Notes: generated from the sequence alone by a model not told the origin. A stretch of DNA of 64,000 bases from Delta-02 sp964513565 (GCA_964513565.1 CAZENE010000001.1:124001-188000), one strand, 5' to 3'. Shown: positions 1 to 9,273, counted from the stretch's first letter. Translations and numbers: made by a program.

Positions 1-2060
1 GTCTTTTCCACGAGCTTTCCCGGACAGCCCTCTATAGGGCAGGCGAACCCGAGCGAAAAAGCTTGGGTGTGTTTACATTCCGGATAATTGCTGCAAGCAA
101 GAAATCGCCCGAACCGGCCCTTTTTTTCTATAAGCTTTCCGCCGCACGCAGGGCATATGCCGTGCGTCACGCTTTCAATGATCGTGATCGTCCCGTCCGG
201 CCCGGTCCTGACATTCTTTTTGTTCTTGCATTCCGGTTTGCCCGAGCAGACAAGGTATTCACCGCTCTTTCCCCATCTAAGGAGCATATTCCTTCCGCAC
301 TTGTCACAGATTATATCGGTCTCTTTTTCCTCTTTTTTGAGGCTTTTCATCTGCTGCTGTGCACTCTGCAGTTCACCTTCAAAAGACGAGTTGAATTTTT
401 CAAGCGACTTGATCCAGTCTTTTTTGCCGTCCTCGATCTCATCGAGCCTGACTTCCATCTTTGCCGTAAATCCAACGTCGAGCACGGTCGGGAAAAACTC
501 GGAAAGCAGTTTGTTGACCATTCTTCCGAGCGGAGTGGGCATCAATCGCCCTTTATCTTTCGTGACGTAATCGCGTTCCTGTACCGTGCTCACGATAGTG
601 GCATACGTCGATGGCCGCCCGATGCCCTTGCTTTCCAGCGTCCTGATAAGCGATGCCTCGGAAAAACGGGGAGGAGGGTTCGTAAAGCGCTGTTCCATAA
701 TGGTATCCTTGTGGGGAAGGACCTGGTTCTTTTTAACGTCGGGAAGGCTGGCCACTGCCTCATCATCCTCTCCAACCTCTTCGTATATCTTTGTAAAACC
801 GTCGAAAAGCACCGTAGTGCCCCTCGCGACAAAGATATGGTCACCAGCCGCCACATCGACGACTTTCGTTTCAATTTGTTTCCGGGTCATCTGGGACGAC
901 ACGAAACGCTTCCAGATGAGGTCGTAAAGAGCGAAGAGTTCCTTGTCGAGATAGGGTTTCACCCTGTCAGGCGTATAAAATACCGAGGTCGGGCGAATCG
1001 CCTCATGGGCGTCCTGCGCAGACTTCCTGTTCTTAAAAAAATTGGGTTTCTCCGGCAGGTACTGCCCGGGATAGCTGTTTTTTATATATTGCCGGGCCTC
1101 CGTGATAGCTTCCATTGAAACCCGGACGGAGTCGGTCCTCATGTAGGTGATCAAGCCGACGGAGCCTTCATCCCCGATGTCGACGCCTTCGTACAGCTTC
1201 TGTGCGAGCATCATCGTGCGTTTCGGGGACATGCGCAGCATCCTTGACGCCTCCTGCTGCAGCCGGCTTGTTATGAACGATGGCTGGGGGGAGATGTTCT
1301 TCTCCTTATGCTCTATTTTAACGACGACAAATTCCTTGCCGGTCAAGTTCCGTTTTATCTCTTCGGCCTCAGCCTGGGAGGTTATTTTCAGCTTTTCCCG
1401 ACTCTTGCGGTCCGGCGTCTCGCCTGCCCTGCGATCGAGAGTGGCGGTAAATGTTTCACCGGAAGGAAGCTCAAGCACTGCATCGACAACCCAGTATTCT
1501 TCTTTGACAAAGTTCTCGATTTCCGTTTCCCGGTCACATACAAGGCGCAGCGCCACCGATTGGACCCGCCCTGCAGACAGCCCGTAGCTCACCTTCTCCC
1601 AGAGGAGGGGGCTGATCTTATACCCCACGAGACGGTCAAGTATGCGCCGTGCCTTCTGCGCGTTGTATTTTGCGATATCTAGCTTGAGCGGCGTTTCCAT
1701 CGCATCGAGGACGCCCTTTTTAGTTATCTCATGGAAGAGAACACGCTCGATACGGTCCTGTTTTCCAATGACCTCCGCAACGTGAAATGCTATCGCCTCT
1801 CCTTCGCGGTCAGGGTCCGAGCCTATCAGTATCCTGTCAGCTTCTTTGCCTGCTTTCTTTATCTCATCAACAACTTTCGCCTTTCCTTTCAGGACATGGA
1901 AATGGGGCTTGAAACCTTCATCGATATCCACTCCTAACTTGCTTTTCGGAAGGTCCTTGATATGGCCGTATGTTGCCTTTATGACAAAATCCTTGCCAAG
2001 ATACTTGGACAGGGTTTTCATTTTTGTCGGGGATTCGACTACGAGCAATGACTTTCCCAT
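1..2060 (-). CDS. topA: DNA topoisomerase I, C-terminal end cut off by the window edge
   Basis: Type IA topoisomerase that relaxes negative supercoils by a tyrosine-linked strand passage. 686 codons are visible, starting at ATG 2060. The N-terminal Toprim domain begins MGKSLLVVESPTK and carries the acidic SDPDREGEA motif. The active-site tyrosine lies in GLITYMRTDSV. Two C-terminal four-cysteine zinc ribbons are visible (CDKCGRN...CSGKPECK and CPACGGK...CSNYPECK) and a third begins (CPIEGCPGK) before the window ends. The gene is the last of a minus-strand run and sits just downstream of the dprA remnant; dprA-topA is a common bacterial gene order. The reading frame is intact in the visible part. 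Confidence 0.96.
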   Translation of the reverse strand, partial: MGKSLLVVESPTKMKTLSKYLGKDFVIKATYGHIKDLPKSKLGVDIDEGFKPHFHVLKGKAKVVDEIKKAGKEADRILIGSDPDREGEAIAFHVAEVIGKQDRIERVLFHEITKKGVLDAMETPLKLDIAKYNAQKARRILDRLVGYKISPLLWEKVSYGLSAGRVQSVALRLVCDRETEIENFVKEEYWVVDAVLELPSGETFTATLDRRAGETPDRKSREKLKITSQAEAEEIKRNLTGKEFVVVKIEHKEKNISPQPSFITSRLQQEASRMLRMSPKRTMMLAQKLYEGVDIGDEGSVGLITYMRTDSVRVSMEAITEARQYIKNSYPGQYLPEKPNFFKNRKSAQDAHEAIRPTSVFYTPDRVKPYLDKELFALYDLIWKRFVSSQMTRKQIETKVVDVAAGDHIFVARGTTVLFDGFTKIYEEVGEDDEAVASLPDVKKNQVLPHKDTIMEQRFTNPPPRFSEASLIRTLESKGIGRPSTYATIVSTVQERDYVTKDKGRLMPTPLGRMVNKLLSEFFPTVLDVGFTAKMEVRLDEIEDGKKDWIKSLEKFNSSFEGELQSAQQQMKSLKKEEKETDIICDKCGRNMLLRWGKSGEYLVCSGKPECKNKKNVRTGPDGTITIIESVTHGICPACGGKLIEKKGRFGRFLACSNYPECKHTQAFSLGFACPIEGCPGKLVEK

Positions 2061-2107
2061 GAATTCTCCTCTTTACCCTTAACAACCGGCATCAATCCGG
2101 GTATTTT

Positions 2108-2676
2108 CTATGTGCGGACAAAAAAGCCTCCCGGCGCTTCCGCTATAATATTCCTCATAACAAGGCGTGTAAGCGCCGCCATGGCATCCTTTGTATCCAT
2201 GCCGCTTCTTTCTATTACCTCATCTGCGTGTCTTTTCAAATCCTATCAGAGAATATACCTTGTTTTCACTGCTGTCCAGCTCAACCGGTTTTTCAGCCGC
2301 AGGCTGAACATGCGGAAAACACGCGGCCAGTACATCTCCGACCGAATCGATGAGCCGTGCGCCATCCTTGATCAGCCTGTTGGAACCGGCATGTTCGGCC
2401 TTGAGCACACTCCCCGGCATCGCCATCTTTGTTTTCCGGAGGATAACAGATATCTATGCCGCACCCAAGGACGGCTATCCTTCAGGGCCTCCGGTCCCGA
2501 TCGACGCCCTTCCAGTCATGAAAGCGGGTAGAGATGCCGCGCGGCACAGATCCGGTCTTAGGGTGAGGGCCAAAGATACAGGTGATATCGGTGTACGCAT
2601 CGCAGATCAGGCGCCTCGCAAGCCTGCTTAAGCCCTTAACCCGTGAGAGCGCCATAAAGGCGCGTTTTTCATCCAT
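2108..2676 (-). pseudogene. dprA: dprA (DNA processing protein A) remnant, several lesions
   Basis: DprA loads RecA on incoming single-stranded DNA; a functional protein has about 360 residues. Here under 600 bp remain, in pieces in different frames. About 2490-2676 encodes the N-terminal helical segment (MDEKRAFMALSRVKGLSRL). About 2425-2472 encodes the Rossmann-fold piece GCGIDICYPPEN in another frame. About 2220-2426 encodes PGSVLKAEHAGSNRLIKDGA, the late Rossmann motif. About 2108-2190 encodes a winged-helix tail ending in GGFFVRT, in yet another frame. The large central part with the SGxAxGID motif is missing. The position upstream of topA agrees with the usual order. Multiple independent lesions argue for a true pseudogene rather than a sequencing error. 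Confidence 0.85.
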
Positions 2677-2728
2677 TTCAAACCTTAAAGACCTCGTCGC
2701 CACCGTCGAATGACTGCGAAATTATCCT

Positions 2729-3355
2729 TTATTTCCCCGAATCTTTTTTCAGAAGCTTATAGTATTGCGTTAGCGAATAATACACTTCACGCGCCATGAT
2801 GGCCCGCGAAAGATCGTCCCGCCACCAGCGGCCGCCCGGGAAATAACTAACCTTGAGGGGTTTGATCATATATTGTGTACCGGCTGCATCCCGGGAATAG
2901 ATCATGTGATACCGCCGCGAGGCATATTCCGGAACAATGACGATCACCTTTTTCAGGCCGGCCGATGTCAATTCCCTTTTGATCAGGGATGCCGGGTCGT
3001 CCGTGTCGCCCGGATAGATCGTTTTAACGACGTTCTCCTTTATCCCGCGGGCCCGGGCCATTTCGATCATAATATTGCCGACATCCTTGCCGAGGATTTT
3101 TTCGTTCTGTATGTGTATAGTCTTTCCATTTCCCGCAAAATATTCCCTGAAGGCGTCACTGTACAATTCGCCGTTTTTATCTTCAGAAAACCTTGGGACA
3201 AAAATAGCGTCGGCCGCAACGATCGTGTCCTCGTACCGTAAAAATTTCGCAAAAGATTTGAGGCTGATAGGATGAAATCCCAGACCTGCAAAGACGATAA
3301 CTATTATTATTATACCGACCAAGCATCCGCAACCGGTCTTCCCGTGATCGTTCAT
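2729..3355 (-). CDS. YdcF/SanA-like DUF218 protein with N-terminal membrane anchor
   Basis: 208 residues. A short basic start is followed by a hydrophobic segment (about residues 10-28, CLVGIIIIVIVFAGLGF), so the protein is probably held in the inner membrane with the rest outside. The body shows the DUF218 pattern: AADAIFVPRF near residue 47, a later GNGKTIHI strand, and a block ending PGDTDDPASLI followed by the strand KKVIVIVPEYASRR. Family members (YdcF, SanA, ElyC) are linked with envelope integrity, but the biochemical role is unsettled. It lies between rsmE and the dprA remnant in the same orientation, so it is probably cotranscribed. The assignment rests on fold-level pattern only. 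Confidence 0.6.
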   Translation of the reverse strand: MNDHGKTGCGCLVGIIIIVIVFAGLGFHPISLKSFAKFLRYEDTIVAADAIFVPRFSEDKNGELYSDAFREYFAGNGKTIHIQNEKILGKDVGNIMIEMARARGIKENVVKTIYPGDTDDPASLIKRELTSAGLKKVIVIVPEYASRRYHMIYSRDAAGTQYMIKPLKVSYFPGGRWWRDDLSRAIMAREVYYSLTQYYKLLKKDSGK

Positions 3356-3388
3356 TCCACCCTTTTTGGCCGATCCTTTAACGGCCCA

Positions 3389-4144
3389 TCAGGAACTGCT
3401 GTCATCCGTCCGTGCGGATTCGTAAAGTACTACTGACAGGACTACGAGCGGCGTCGTTTCGGCGCGGAAGATGTTTTCGCCGAGTGTGCAGGCCGTAAAG
3501 CCGCTTTCCCGGAGCCAGTCGACCTCCGATTCCTCAATTCCGCCCTCGGGCCCTATCACAATGCAGGTTGCGTCCCCCGTGTTCATGCCGAACACATCTT
3601 TAAGGGTCGTATGCCTTTCCTTTTCGTACAGGACAACGCGTTTTTGGATCTCGTCTTCGATCAGAGCGTCAATACCGCGAAGGGGAGTCGGCTCCGTTAT
3701 CTCGGGGACGGTGAACCTGCCCGACTGGCGTGACGCCTCGATCGCGATCCTCCTCCATCGTTCTACCTTCTCGCTCTGGTTATCGTTAAACTTTATGAGC
3801 GTCCTCCTGAATATAGTAGGGACGATCTTTTCGGCGCCAAGCTCCGTGGCCTTTTCGATGAGCCAGTCCATTCTCGGCCCCTTGATCGGGCTTACACATA
3901 GCATAACCCGCGCCCTTTTATCCTGCGGTTTATGCACGACATCGAGGACCTGAAGAAAAATCTCCTTGCCCTTTACGCTCTGGATCGTGGAACGGTAAAG
4001 ATATCCCTTCCCATCGATTATATCGATCCTGTCCCCCGGGCCTTTTCTCAAGACCCCGGTGATGTATTTGAGCATGGGGCCCGCAAGAAGGACCATGCCG
4101 TTCTTGATCTTCAATTTATCAACAAATACGCGTCTTATTTCCAT
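3389..4144 (-). CDS. rsmE: 16S rRNA (uracil1498-N3)-methyltransferase
   Basis: Cytoplasmic SPOUT-class enzyme that methylates N3 of U1498 in 16S rRNA using S-adenosylmethionine. 251 residues, normal for RsmE. The start MEIRRVFVDKL opens the PUA-like N-terminal domain. The knotted SAM-binding C-terminal half carries the diagnostic IGPEGGIEESEVDWL, LGENIFRAETTPL and an earlier CVSPIKGPRMDWLIEKATELG block. It starts 17 bp after the OB/HD gene stop, within the minus-strand housekeeping run. No Shine-Dalgarno is evident, so expression may depend on coupling. Confidence 0.95.
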   Translation of the reverse strand: MEIRRVFVDKLKIKNGMVLLAGPMLKYITGVLRKGPGDRIDIIDGKGYLYRSTIQSVKGKEIFLQVLDVVHKPQDKRARVMLCVSPIKGPRMDWLIEKATELGAEKIVPTIFRRTLIKFNDNQSEKVERWRRIAIEASRQSGRFTVPEITEPTPLRGIDALIEDEIQKRVVLYEKERHTTLKDVFGMNTGDATCIVIGPEGGIEESEVDWLRESGFTACTLGENIFRAETTPLVVLSVVLYESARTDDSSS

Positions 4145-4161
4145 AAGGTTTGATGCCCGTC

Positions 4162-5115
4162 TTAATTTATTTTGAAAAATTTTGCTTCATAAAGGCGATG
4201 ATATTCGCTCCAGCGGTCATCGGCCATATTATCGCGCATGTATTCCCTGACACCCATAACCTTTGAATCGAGGTTATCGAGGTGATGGACGATCAGGGCC
4301 TCGGGGAACATCGGCTTCTTGGGCGAACCCCAGTCTTCGAGCCCGTGATGACTGATAATAATATGCGTGAGTATATCGGCCGTCTCTCGCGGGAACCCTT
4401 CGATACGCCCGATCAGCTCCTCGAGTATCATAACGCCCAGTGTAATGTGTCCAAGGAGCCGGCCGCGGTCGGTAAACCTGAACCCCCGTGTTATGTCGAG
4501 TTCATGGACCTTCCCTATATCATGCAGGATCGAGCCGGCCGCGATAATGTCCGGGTCGCCGCCGATCATTGAGGCGACTGCCATGCCCATCTTTGCGACC
4601 GAAAGGGAATGCTCGAGAAGGCCCCCCACATACACATGATGGACTCCGGTGGACGCCGGATAGGTCAGGAACCTGTCCCACAAAAGCCTGTCGCCGTTAA
4701 ATTGATCAAAGAGGCTTTTCAGGTATTCGTTCCGGATCCCCGAGACGATATCCGCGTATTCCTGCTCGAGGGTGCTTCTCTGAACGTCGCCGCAGGGATA
4801 AAAATGTTCGATGTCACATATGGCAAGGTCTGTATCGAGCCTTCGTATATCACTGATATGAAGCTGCACTTTATGCTGGTATACTCTTGTCTTCGATTGG
4901 ACAGCGACTAAATCGCCTTTATCGAAAAGGCCCTCCAGTTCATCGACATGTTCCCAGATCCTGCCTTCAATGGAGCCGGTGGAATCCCTGAGCCCTATCA
5001 TCATATACCGCGAGTTGTTCCTGGCTGTATACGTACCTTTTTTGGTAACGATAAAAAGGTCGTTCACTTCATTCACGCCGCTCGTTATGTCCCGCACAAA
5101 GATTGTCTTGGTCAC
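4162..5115 (-). CDS. OB-fold plus HD-domain 3'-5' exoribonuclease YhaM-like
   Basis: 317 residues. The N-terminal third is an OB-fold nucleic-acid-binding domain (SRYMMIGLRDSTGSIEGRIW, then VYQHKVQLHISDIRRL). The rest is a metal-dependent HD domain: HHVYVGGLLEHSLSVA, ILHDIGKVHEL and ISHHGLEDWG supply the His/Asp ligands. This arrangement matches the Bacillus YhaM/CBF1 family, which degrades RNA or single-stranded DNA 3' to 5'. The start ATG overlaps the thiL stop by 4 bp, implying translational coupling. The family call is solid; the exact substrate is inferred. Confidence 0.85.
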   Translation of the reverse strand: MTKTIFVRDITSGVNEVNDLFIVTKKGTYTARNNSRYMMIGLRDSTGSIEGRIWEHVDELEGLFDKGDLVAVQSKTRVYQHKVQLHISDIRRLDTDLAICDIEHFYPCGDVQRSTLEQEYADIVSGIRNEYLKSLFDQFNGDRLLWDRFLTYPASTGVHHVYVGGLLEHSLSVAKMGMAVASMIGGDPDIIAAGSILHDIGKVHELDITRGFRFTDRGRLLGHITLGVMILEELIGRIEGFPRETADILTHIIISHHGLEDWGSPKKPMFPEALIVHHLDNLDSKVMGVREYMRDNMADDRWSEYHRLYEAKFFKIN

Positions 5116-6077
5116 GACCTTCCCCCAAAATGATCGAAGCCTGTCCTGGCGGGCATTTCCGTTTCCTTTCCGTTGCGGAACAACCGGACCCCCCTGCCGT
5201 CGGACACGCGGCCTATTACTGTTATGTCTCTATTTTGCGATAATGCTGAAACAACCGGCATTTTTCTTTCCGGAAAGGTAAAGAGCAGCTGGTAATCCTC
5301 GCCGCCTGACAGGGCTAGGTGTTCCAAACCATTCTGTCGCAGATAACGGGGCATAGGTACTCTCTCGAGGTCGATCCGTGCCTGCTTCCGGCTTTCCGCC
5401 ATCATCCTCGAGAGGTCCATAAGGAGTCCGTCGCTAACATCCATCATGGCATCTGTTATATCATTTTTGACGAGGTCCTTCCATACGGCATAGGGAGGTC
5501 TTGGGCTCAGGAAGCGGTCGATACATGCCTTCACACCGCTCCCGCCGGGGCTTCCTTGGAGTATTCTGAGTCCCATTGCCGCCTGCCCGAGCATTCCCGT
5601 GACAGCTATAATATCACCCGTTTCGGCTTTGTCCCTGCCATAATATCCCTTGCCGGCCAGTTTCCCGACAACGGAGATATCGATAAAGAAACCATTACCG
5701 GCTGACACCGTGTCGCCGCCGAGGAGTACAACCCCGAACTCACGCGCCGCTTTCGCCAGCCCCTTATACAACCGGAGCATATCTTTCGATGACATGTCCT
5801 GCGATATCCCTGTCGTCACAAGAAAAAACAACGGTTCGGCCCCCATGGCAAGTATATCGGATATGTTTGAATAGAGGGCTTTTTTACCTACGAAATAGGG
5901 GTTCATGAACGAAAACTCGAAATGGGTATGTTCAACCATGGCGTCCTGCACGAAGACATATTGCCCCTGATCGAGGTCGACGACAGCCCCGTCATCACCA
6001 ATGCCTCTTATTACGCTATTACTTTTCCGGCCAAATTTTCGCACCAAAGATATGAATTTATTTTCCGATATTTCCAT
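5112..6077 (-). CDS. thiL: Thiamine-monophosphate kinase
   Basis: Last step of thiamine diphosphate synthesis: ATP-dependent phosphorylation of thiamine phosphate. About 321 residues. PurM/AIR-synthase-like fold with ISENKFISLVRKFG at the start, IGDDGAVV (metal/ATP), NISDILAMGAEP, LLGGDTVS and DVSDGLLMDLSRM. The ATG at 6077 (MEISENKF) fits family starts; an in-frame TTG at 6101 would add eight residues, and neither start has a clear Shine-Dalgarno. It overlaps the next gene by 4 bp and probably heads the run down to topA. The repeat-rich intergenic stretch 6078-6263 lies upstream. Confidence 0.95.
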   Translation of the reverse strand: MEISENKFISLVRKFGRKSNSVIRGIGDDGAVVDLDQGQYVFVQDAMVEHTHFEFSFMNPYFVGKKALYSNISDILAMGAEPLFFLVTTGISQDMSSKDMLRLYKGLAKAAREFGVVLLGGDTVSAGNGFFIDISVVGKLAGKGYYGRDKAETGDIIAVTGMLGQAAMGLRILQGSPGGSGVKACIDRFLSPRPPYAVWKDLVKNDITDAMMDVSDGLLMDLSRMMAESRKQARIDLERVPMPRYLRQNGLEHLALSGGEDYQLLFTFPERKMPVVSALSQNRDITVIGRVSDGRGVRLFRNGKETEMPARTGFDHFGGRS

Positions 6078-6147
6078 AGCAGGACAAACATAATAACCCA
6101 AGGGAAGGAACAGTGCAAGGGTGAGTTCTTTGTTCCATAGTGCTTCG

Positions 6148-6175
6148 TTCTATGTTCTATGTTCTATGTTCTATG
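6148..6175. repeat. Heptamer tandem repeat TTCTATG x4
   Basis: Four perfect consecutive copies of TTCTATG, read on the other strand as CATAGAA. They form part of the left arm of the inverted structure in front of thiL and belong to the GTRANNC-like heptamer family seen elsewhere in the window. Confidence 0.9.
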
Positions 6176-6235
6176 TTAAAAAACAATTCTTATATCATAT
6201 GCTTACAGTGATTATAATCCTTTCTTAGAATATGA

Positions 6236-6256
6236 GAACGTAGAACGCGGAACGAA
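6236..6256. repeat. Degenerate heptamer repeat AGAACGT/AGAACGC/GGAACGA
   Basis: Three in-phase 7-mers just before the rarA stop codon. They form the right arm of the inverted structure and differ from the left-arm heptamers by a few substitutions. Confidence 0.7.
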
Positions 6257-6263
6257 GCACTGT

Positions 6264-7568
6264 CTACCTGTGGTAGGGACGGACCTTTTCCATGAAGGCC
6301 TTGAGGCGGCTTTCCGTACCCCTGTCTGTCGGGCGATAATATTGCCTGTCGAGGAGCTCGCCGGGAAGATAGGTCTGCTTCGCGAGGGCGTCGGGGTGAT
6401 CGTGCGGGTACACGTACCCTTCGCCGTAACCAAGCTCACTCATGAGTTTCGTTGGCGCATTCCTGATATGCATGGGCACGGGGTATTCGGGGAGGTCTCT
6501 GGCATCGCGGGCGGCAGCTCCATACGCGGTATAGACGGCGTTGCTTTTTTCACACAGAGAAAGATAGATAGCCGCCTGCGCGAGAGCGAGATAACCCTCG
6601 GGGGGGCCGATAAACCTGAAGGCCTCCGTGGCGCTGATCGTGAGCGTCAACGCCTGCGGATCGGCGTTCCCCACGTCTTCGGATGCGAAACGGACAAGAC
6701 GTCTCATGATATAAAGGGGGTCTTCACCGGCCTCGATCATTCGGGCAAGCCAGTACAGAGATGCATCCGGGTCTGAGCCTCGCATGCTTTTGTGCAGCGC
6801 GCTTATCAGGTCGTAATGCATTTCACCGGCCTTGTCATACCGGGCCGTTCGCTGCTGATATGCCTCCTCGACGATGTCATGGTCGATAGCCCGTTCCCCC
6901 GCCGGGGCGCCCCTGATCATTTTGTAGCATACCTCGAGGAGGTTCAAGGCCCGGCGCGCGTCCCCGTCGGCGAGATAGGCCATCTCTTCCACCGTAGACG
7001 GGTCAATGGATAAATTTGCCTCTCGTAATTCGACATCTTCTTTCAATGCGCGGTCAAGTATCTTCACGAGGTCGGGAGCCTCCAGGGCCTTTAAGGTTAA
7101 TACCCGCATGCGCGACAATAACGGCGATATAATCTCAAAAGAAGGGTTTTCGGTAGTGGCGCCAATGAGAATTATAGTGCCGTTCTCGACATGGGGCAGA
7201 AACGTATCCTGCTGAAGCTTATTGAACCGGTGAAATTCATCCACGAAAAGAATGATCCTCTGGCTGCGTGCCTTCTGGATCACTTCTTTGACCTCCTTGA
7301 CGCCGATCGAAACTGCGGAAAGGGATACGTAAGGGAGCTTCATCGTGCGGCCTATAAGCCATCCGATCGTTGTCTTGCCCACGCCGCTCGGTCCCCAGAA
7401 GATAAACGACGGTATATCGCCCCGTTCTATAAGGACCCGCAGCATTTTGTCCTTTCCCAGGAGATGCTCCTGTCCGACGACATCATCGAGGGATTTTGGA
7501 CGCACCCTGTCGGCGAGAGGTTTTTGCTTCACCTCCTTCAGTATTGTATCGTCCGAAAAAAGCTCCAT
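6264..7568 (-). CDS. rarA: Replication-associated recombination protein A (AAA+ ATPase)
   Basis: RarA/MgsA acts at stalled forks and gapped DNA. 434 residues from ATG 7568 (MELFSDD), chosen because AGGAAAAG precedes it; an upstream in-frame extension lacks a good site. Walker A is GPSGVGKTT, Walker B is LFVDEFHRFNK, sensor 1 is GATTENPSFE, and LADGDARRALNLLE is the sensor-2/lid region. The MgsA C-terminal tetramerisation region follows (DPLYIMRRLVRFASEDVGNA, IYLSLCEKSNA). Length and motifs are normal. It lies 68 bp downstream of the PC4-like gene on the same strand. Confidence 0.95.
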   Translation of the reverse strand: MELFSDDTILKEVKQKPLADRVRPKSLDDVVGQEHLLGKDKMLRVLIERGDIPSFIFWGPSGVGKTTIGWLIGRTMKLPYVSLSAVSIGVKEVKEVIQKARSQRIILFVDEFHRFNKLQQDTFLPHVENGTIILIGATTENPSFEIISPLLSRMRVLTLKALEAPDLVKILDRALKEDVELREANLSIDPSTVEEMAYLADGDARRALNLLEVCYKMIRGAPAGERAIDHDIVEEAYQQRTARYDKAGEMHYDLISALHKSMRGSDPDASLYWLARMIEAGEDPLYIMRRLVRFASEDVGNADPQALTLTISATEAFRFIGPPEGYLALAQAAIYLSLCEKSNAVYTAYGAAARDARDLPEYPVPMHIRNAPTKLMSELGYGEGYVYPHDHPDALAKQTYLPGELLDRQYYRPTDRGTESRLKAFMEKVRPYHR

Positions 7569-7636
7569 TCTTTTCCTTTCATTGACTATAACCACGACCG
7601 GGCCTCTTGCAAAGGCGGGCGAGACCGGCAATCGTG

Positions 7637-7849
7637 CTACCCCGGCAGCTTCCCCTTCGCTTCCGTGAGAAGGCGGATCAGTTCGTCAAGGTTTTCCGGG
7701 GTCAGCGAGACACCTTTCTTTGTCGGGATCATTTCTCCTTCGTCATTCTCAAAAAAAGTCCGTACATCGACATATGTCTTGCCTTTGAATTCCTTGACCG
7801 TAACGATTATCTTGTCGGTGCCCGTTTTTTGTATTTCTCCTATCTTCAT
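7637..7849 (-). CDS. PC4-like (transcriptional coactivator p15) small DNA-binding protein
   Basis: 70 residues, MKIGEIQKTGTDKIIVTVKE at the start. The pattern of short beta strands with a conserved FKGKTYVDVRTFFENDEGEMI centre and a C-terminal helix (LTPENLDELIRLLTEAKG) is typical of bacterial YdbC/PC4-family proteins, which dimerise and bind single-stranded DNA with little sequence preference. It may be cotranscribed with rarA, which would fit a role at single-stranded DNA. No paralogue is visible in the window. Confidence 0.8.
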   Translation of the reverse strand: MKIGEIQKTGTDKIIVTVKEFKGKTYVDVRTFFENDEGEMIPTKKGVSLTPENLDELIRLLTEAKGKLPG

Positions 7850-8029
7850 AGCGTTCCCTCGATAGTATTTTTGGTTAATATAGCATGATGAACACGAAAA
7901 TTGTACCCGCCGGGAGCGCGGTCAAAATAATGAAGGCCAGACTTGCAATTTAGCGCGCCTCTATCCTAGAATTACTGAAGGGGTTATTCTTGAGTTAAAA
8001 CGGCATCCATAGGTTTGTGAGGGGGAATA

Positions 8030-9268
8030 ATGTCAGGCAAAAGGCCGTTTCACTGGGCATGGGTCGTTCTTGCGGTATGCTTCATCAACCTGTTTATAAA
8101 TTACGCGATACGTCTGGGTTACGGCACGATTTTGCCCGAAATGATACGCACGATGGGTATCACACGCAAAGACGGCGGGCAGATCTTCAATGCGTATTTC
8201 TATGCCTATATCGTATTTTCCCCCTTTGTGGGATACCTGACAGACCGTCTGGGAGCACGGGTCGTCATACCTGTCTTCGGGTTGGTCCTCGGCGTCGGGA
8301 CCCTGTTCATGGGCAGCGCGCAATCGTTCTGGGGGGCTGCGGTCCCGTTCCTGTTCGTGGGCATTGGTGCGGCGGCGATGTGGACACCCATAATCACGCT
8401 GGTCCAGCGATGGTATGCCCTGCACAGGCGGGGAATGGCCCTCGGGATACTATCGGCAGGGTTTGGCCTGGGGTTCGCCGCGACGGGAAAACTCTATCCC
8501 GTTATAGTTACCTACTGGAGCTGGCGCTATTGCTGGTACATCTTTGGCACGGCCGCCCTTTGCATGATAATCGTGAACATCATTCTTTTGCGAAGCAAGC
8601 CGGAAGATACGGGTCGAACACCGTGGGGTACAAGGGCGGACGAGCCGGTACAGGCTGCGGCGCCCGTTAAGCAACAGTCATGTTATGGGGAGATACTCTC
8701 TGCCAAACGTTTCTGGGTGATCGCAGCCTCGTATTTTTGCATCGGTGCAACCCTGTACATGATCACGACATTCATGGTCGATTACGCCCGGTATGAATTA
8801 GGATTCGCGTATGAGAGGGCATCCTTCCTCGCCACAATGCATGGCATCGGGCAAGTCGCTGGGGTATTATCCATACCCCTTATTTCCGATTACCTCGGAC
8901 GGAAAAAAACGATATCTATCTCCAATCTCTGCATTGCAGCGACGATTGTCTGGGTTATTCTTGCGAAGGGCAACGCCGGCATGCTTTACACAGGTATCTT
9001 TCTCTTCGGTATATTCTACGGTTCAACCTTCCCCCTTTACGGGGCATGCGGTGGCGATTATTTCCGGAAAGAGATCATCGGCACGGTCATCGGGGCATTC
9101 ACACCCTTTTATGCGTTCGGCGCCATTACGGCCCACTGGTTCGGAGGCTATGTCCGCGACGTGACCGGCTCATTCTTCGTCCCCTTCGTCGTGGCCGTCG
9201 TCCTCGGGATAATTGCCTCGGGACTCATGATGCTCGTGAAGAAGGAACCGGACGGACAGATAGCCTAA
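8030..9268 (+). CDS. MFS transporter, monocarboxylate/oxalate-formate antiporter-like
   Basis: 412 residues, about 12 predicted membrane segments with the usual central cytoplasmic loop (KPEDTGRTPWGTRADEP). The MFS signature between TM2 and TM3 is GYLTDRLGARVVIP and its second-half counterpart is SDYLGRKKTIS. A strong Shine-Dalgarno (GAGGGGG) precedes ATG 8030. The family includes carriers for organic acids; the substrate cannot be read from the sequence. It stands alone, convergent with the nucleoside transporter relic downstream. Confidence 0.85.
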   Translation: MSGKRPFHWAWVVLAVCFINLFINYAIRLGYGTILPEMIRTMGITRKDGGQIFNAYFYAYIVFSPFVGYLTDRLGARVVIPVFGLVLGVGTLFMGSAQSFWGAAVPFLFVGIGAAAMWTPIITLVQRWYALHRRGMALGILSAGFGLGFAATGKLYPVIVTYWSWRYCWYIFGTAALCMIIVNIILLRSKPEDTGRTPWGTRADEPVQAAAPVKQQSCYGEILSAKRFWVIAASYFCIGATLYMITTFMVDYARYELGFAYERASFLATMHGIGQVAGVLSIPLISDYLGRKKTISISNLCIAATIVWVILAKGNAGMLYTGIFLFGIFYGSTFPLYGACGGDYFRKEIIGTVIGAFTPFYAFGAITAHWFGGYVRDVTGSFFVPFVVAVVLGIIASGLMMLVKKEPDGQIA

Positions 9269-9273
9269 AGACC

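Larger units (their letters stand above)
6139..6261. repeat. 12-bp perfect inverted repeat flanking the thiL upstream region
   Basis: AGTGCTTCGTTC at 6139-6150 is matched exactly by GAACGAAGCACT at 6250-6261, about 100 bp apart. Each arm is continued inward by heptamer repeats of the same family (see the two repeat entries), so the two ends resemble copies of one sequence in opposite orientation. It lies between thiL and rarA. The loop is AT-rich and has no open reading frame of note. Confidence 0.7.

Noticed and set aside
63..1118. Long plus-strand open frame of 351 codons
   Set aside because: It lies antisense to topA, whose motifs are unmistakable, and has no recognisable domain.
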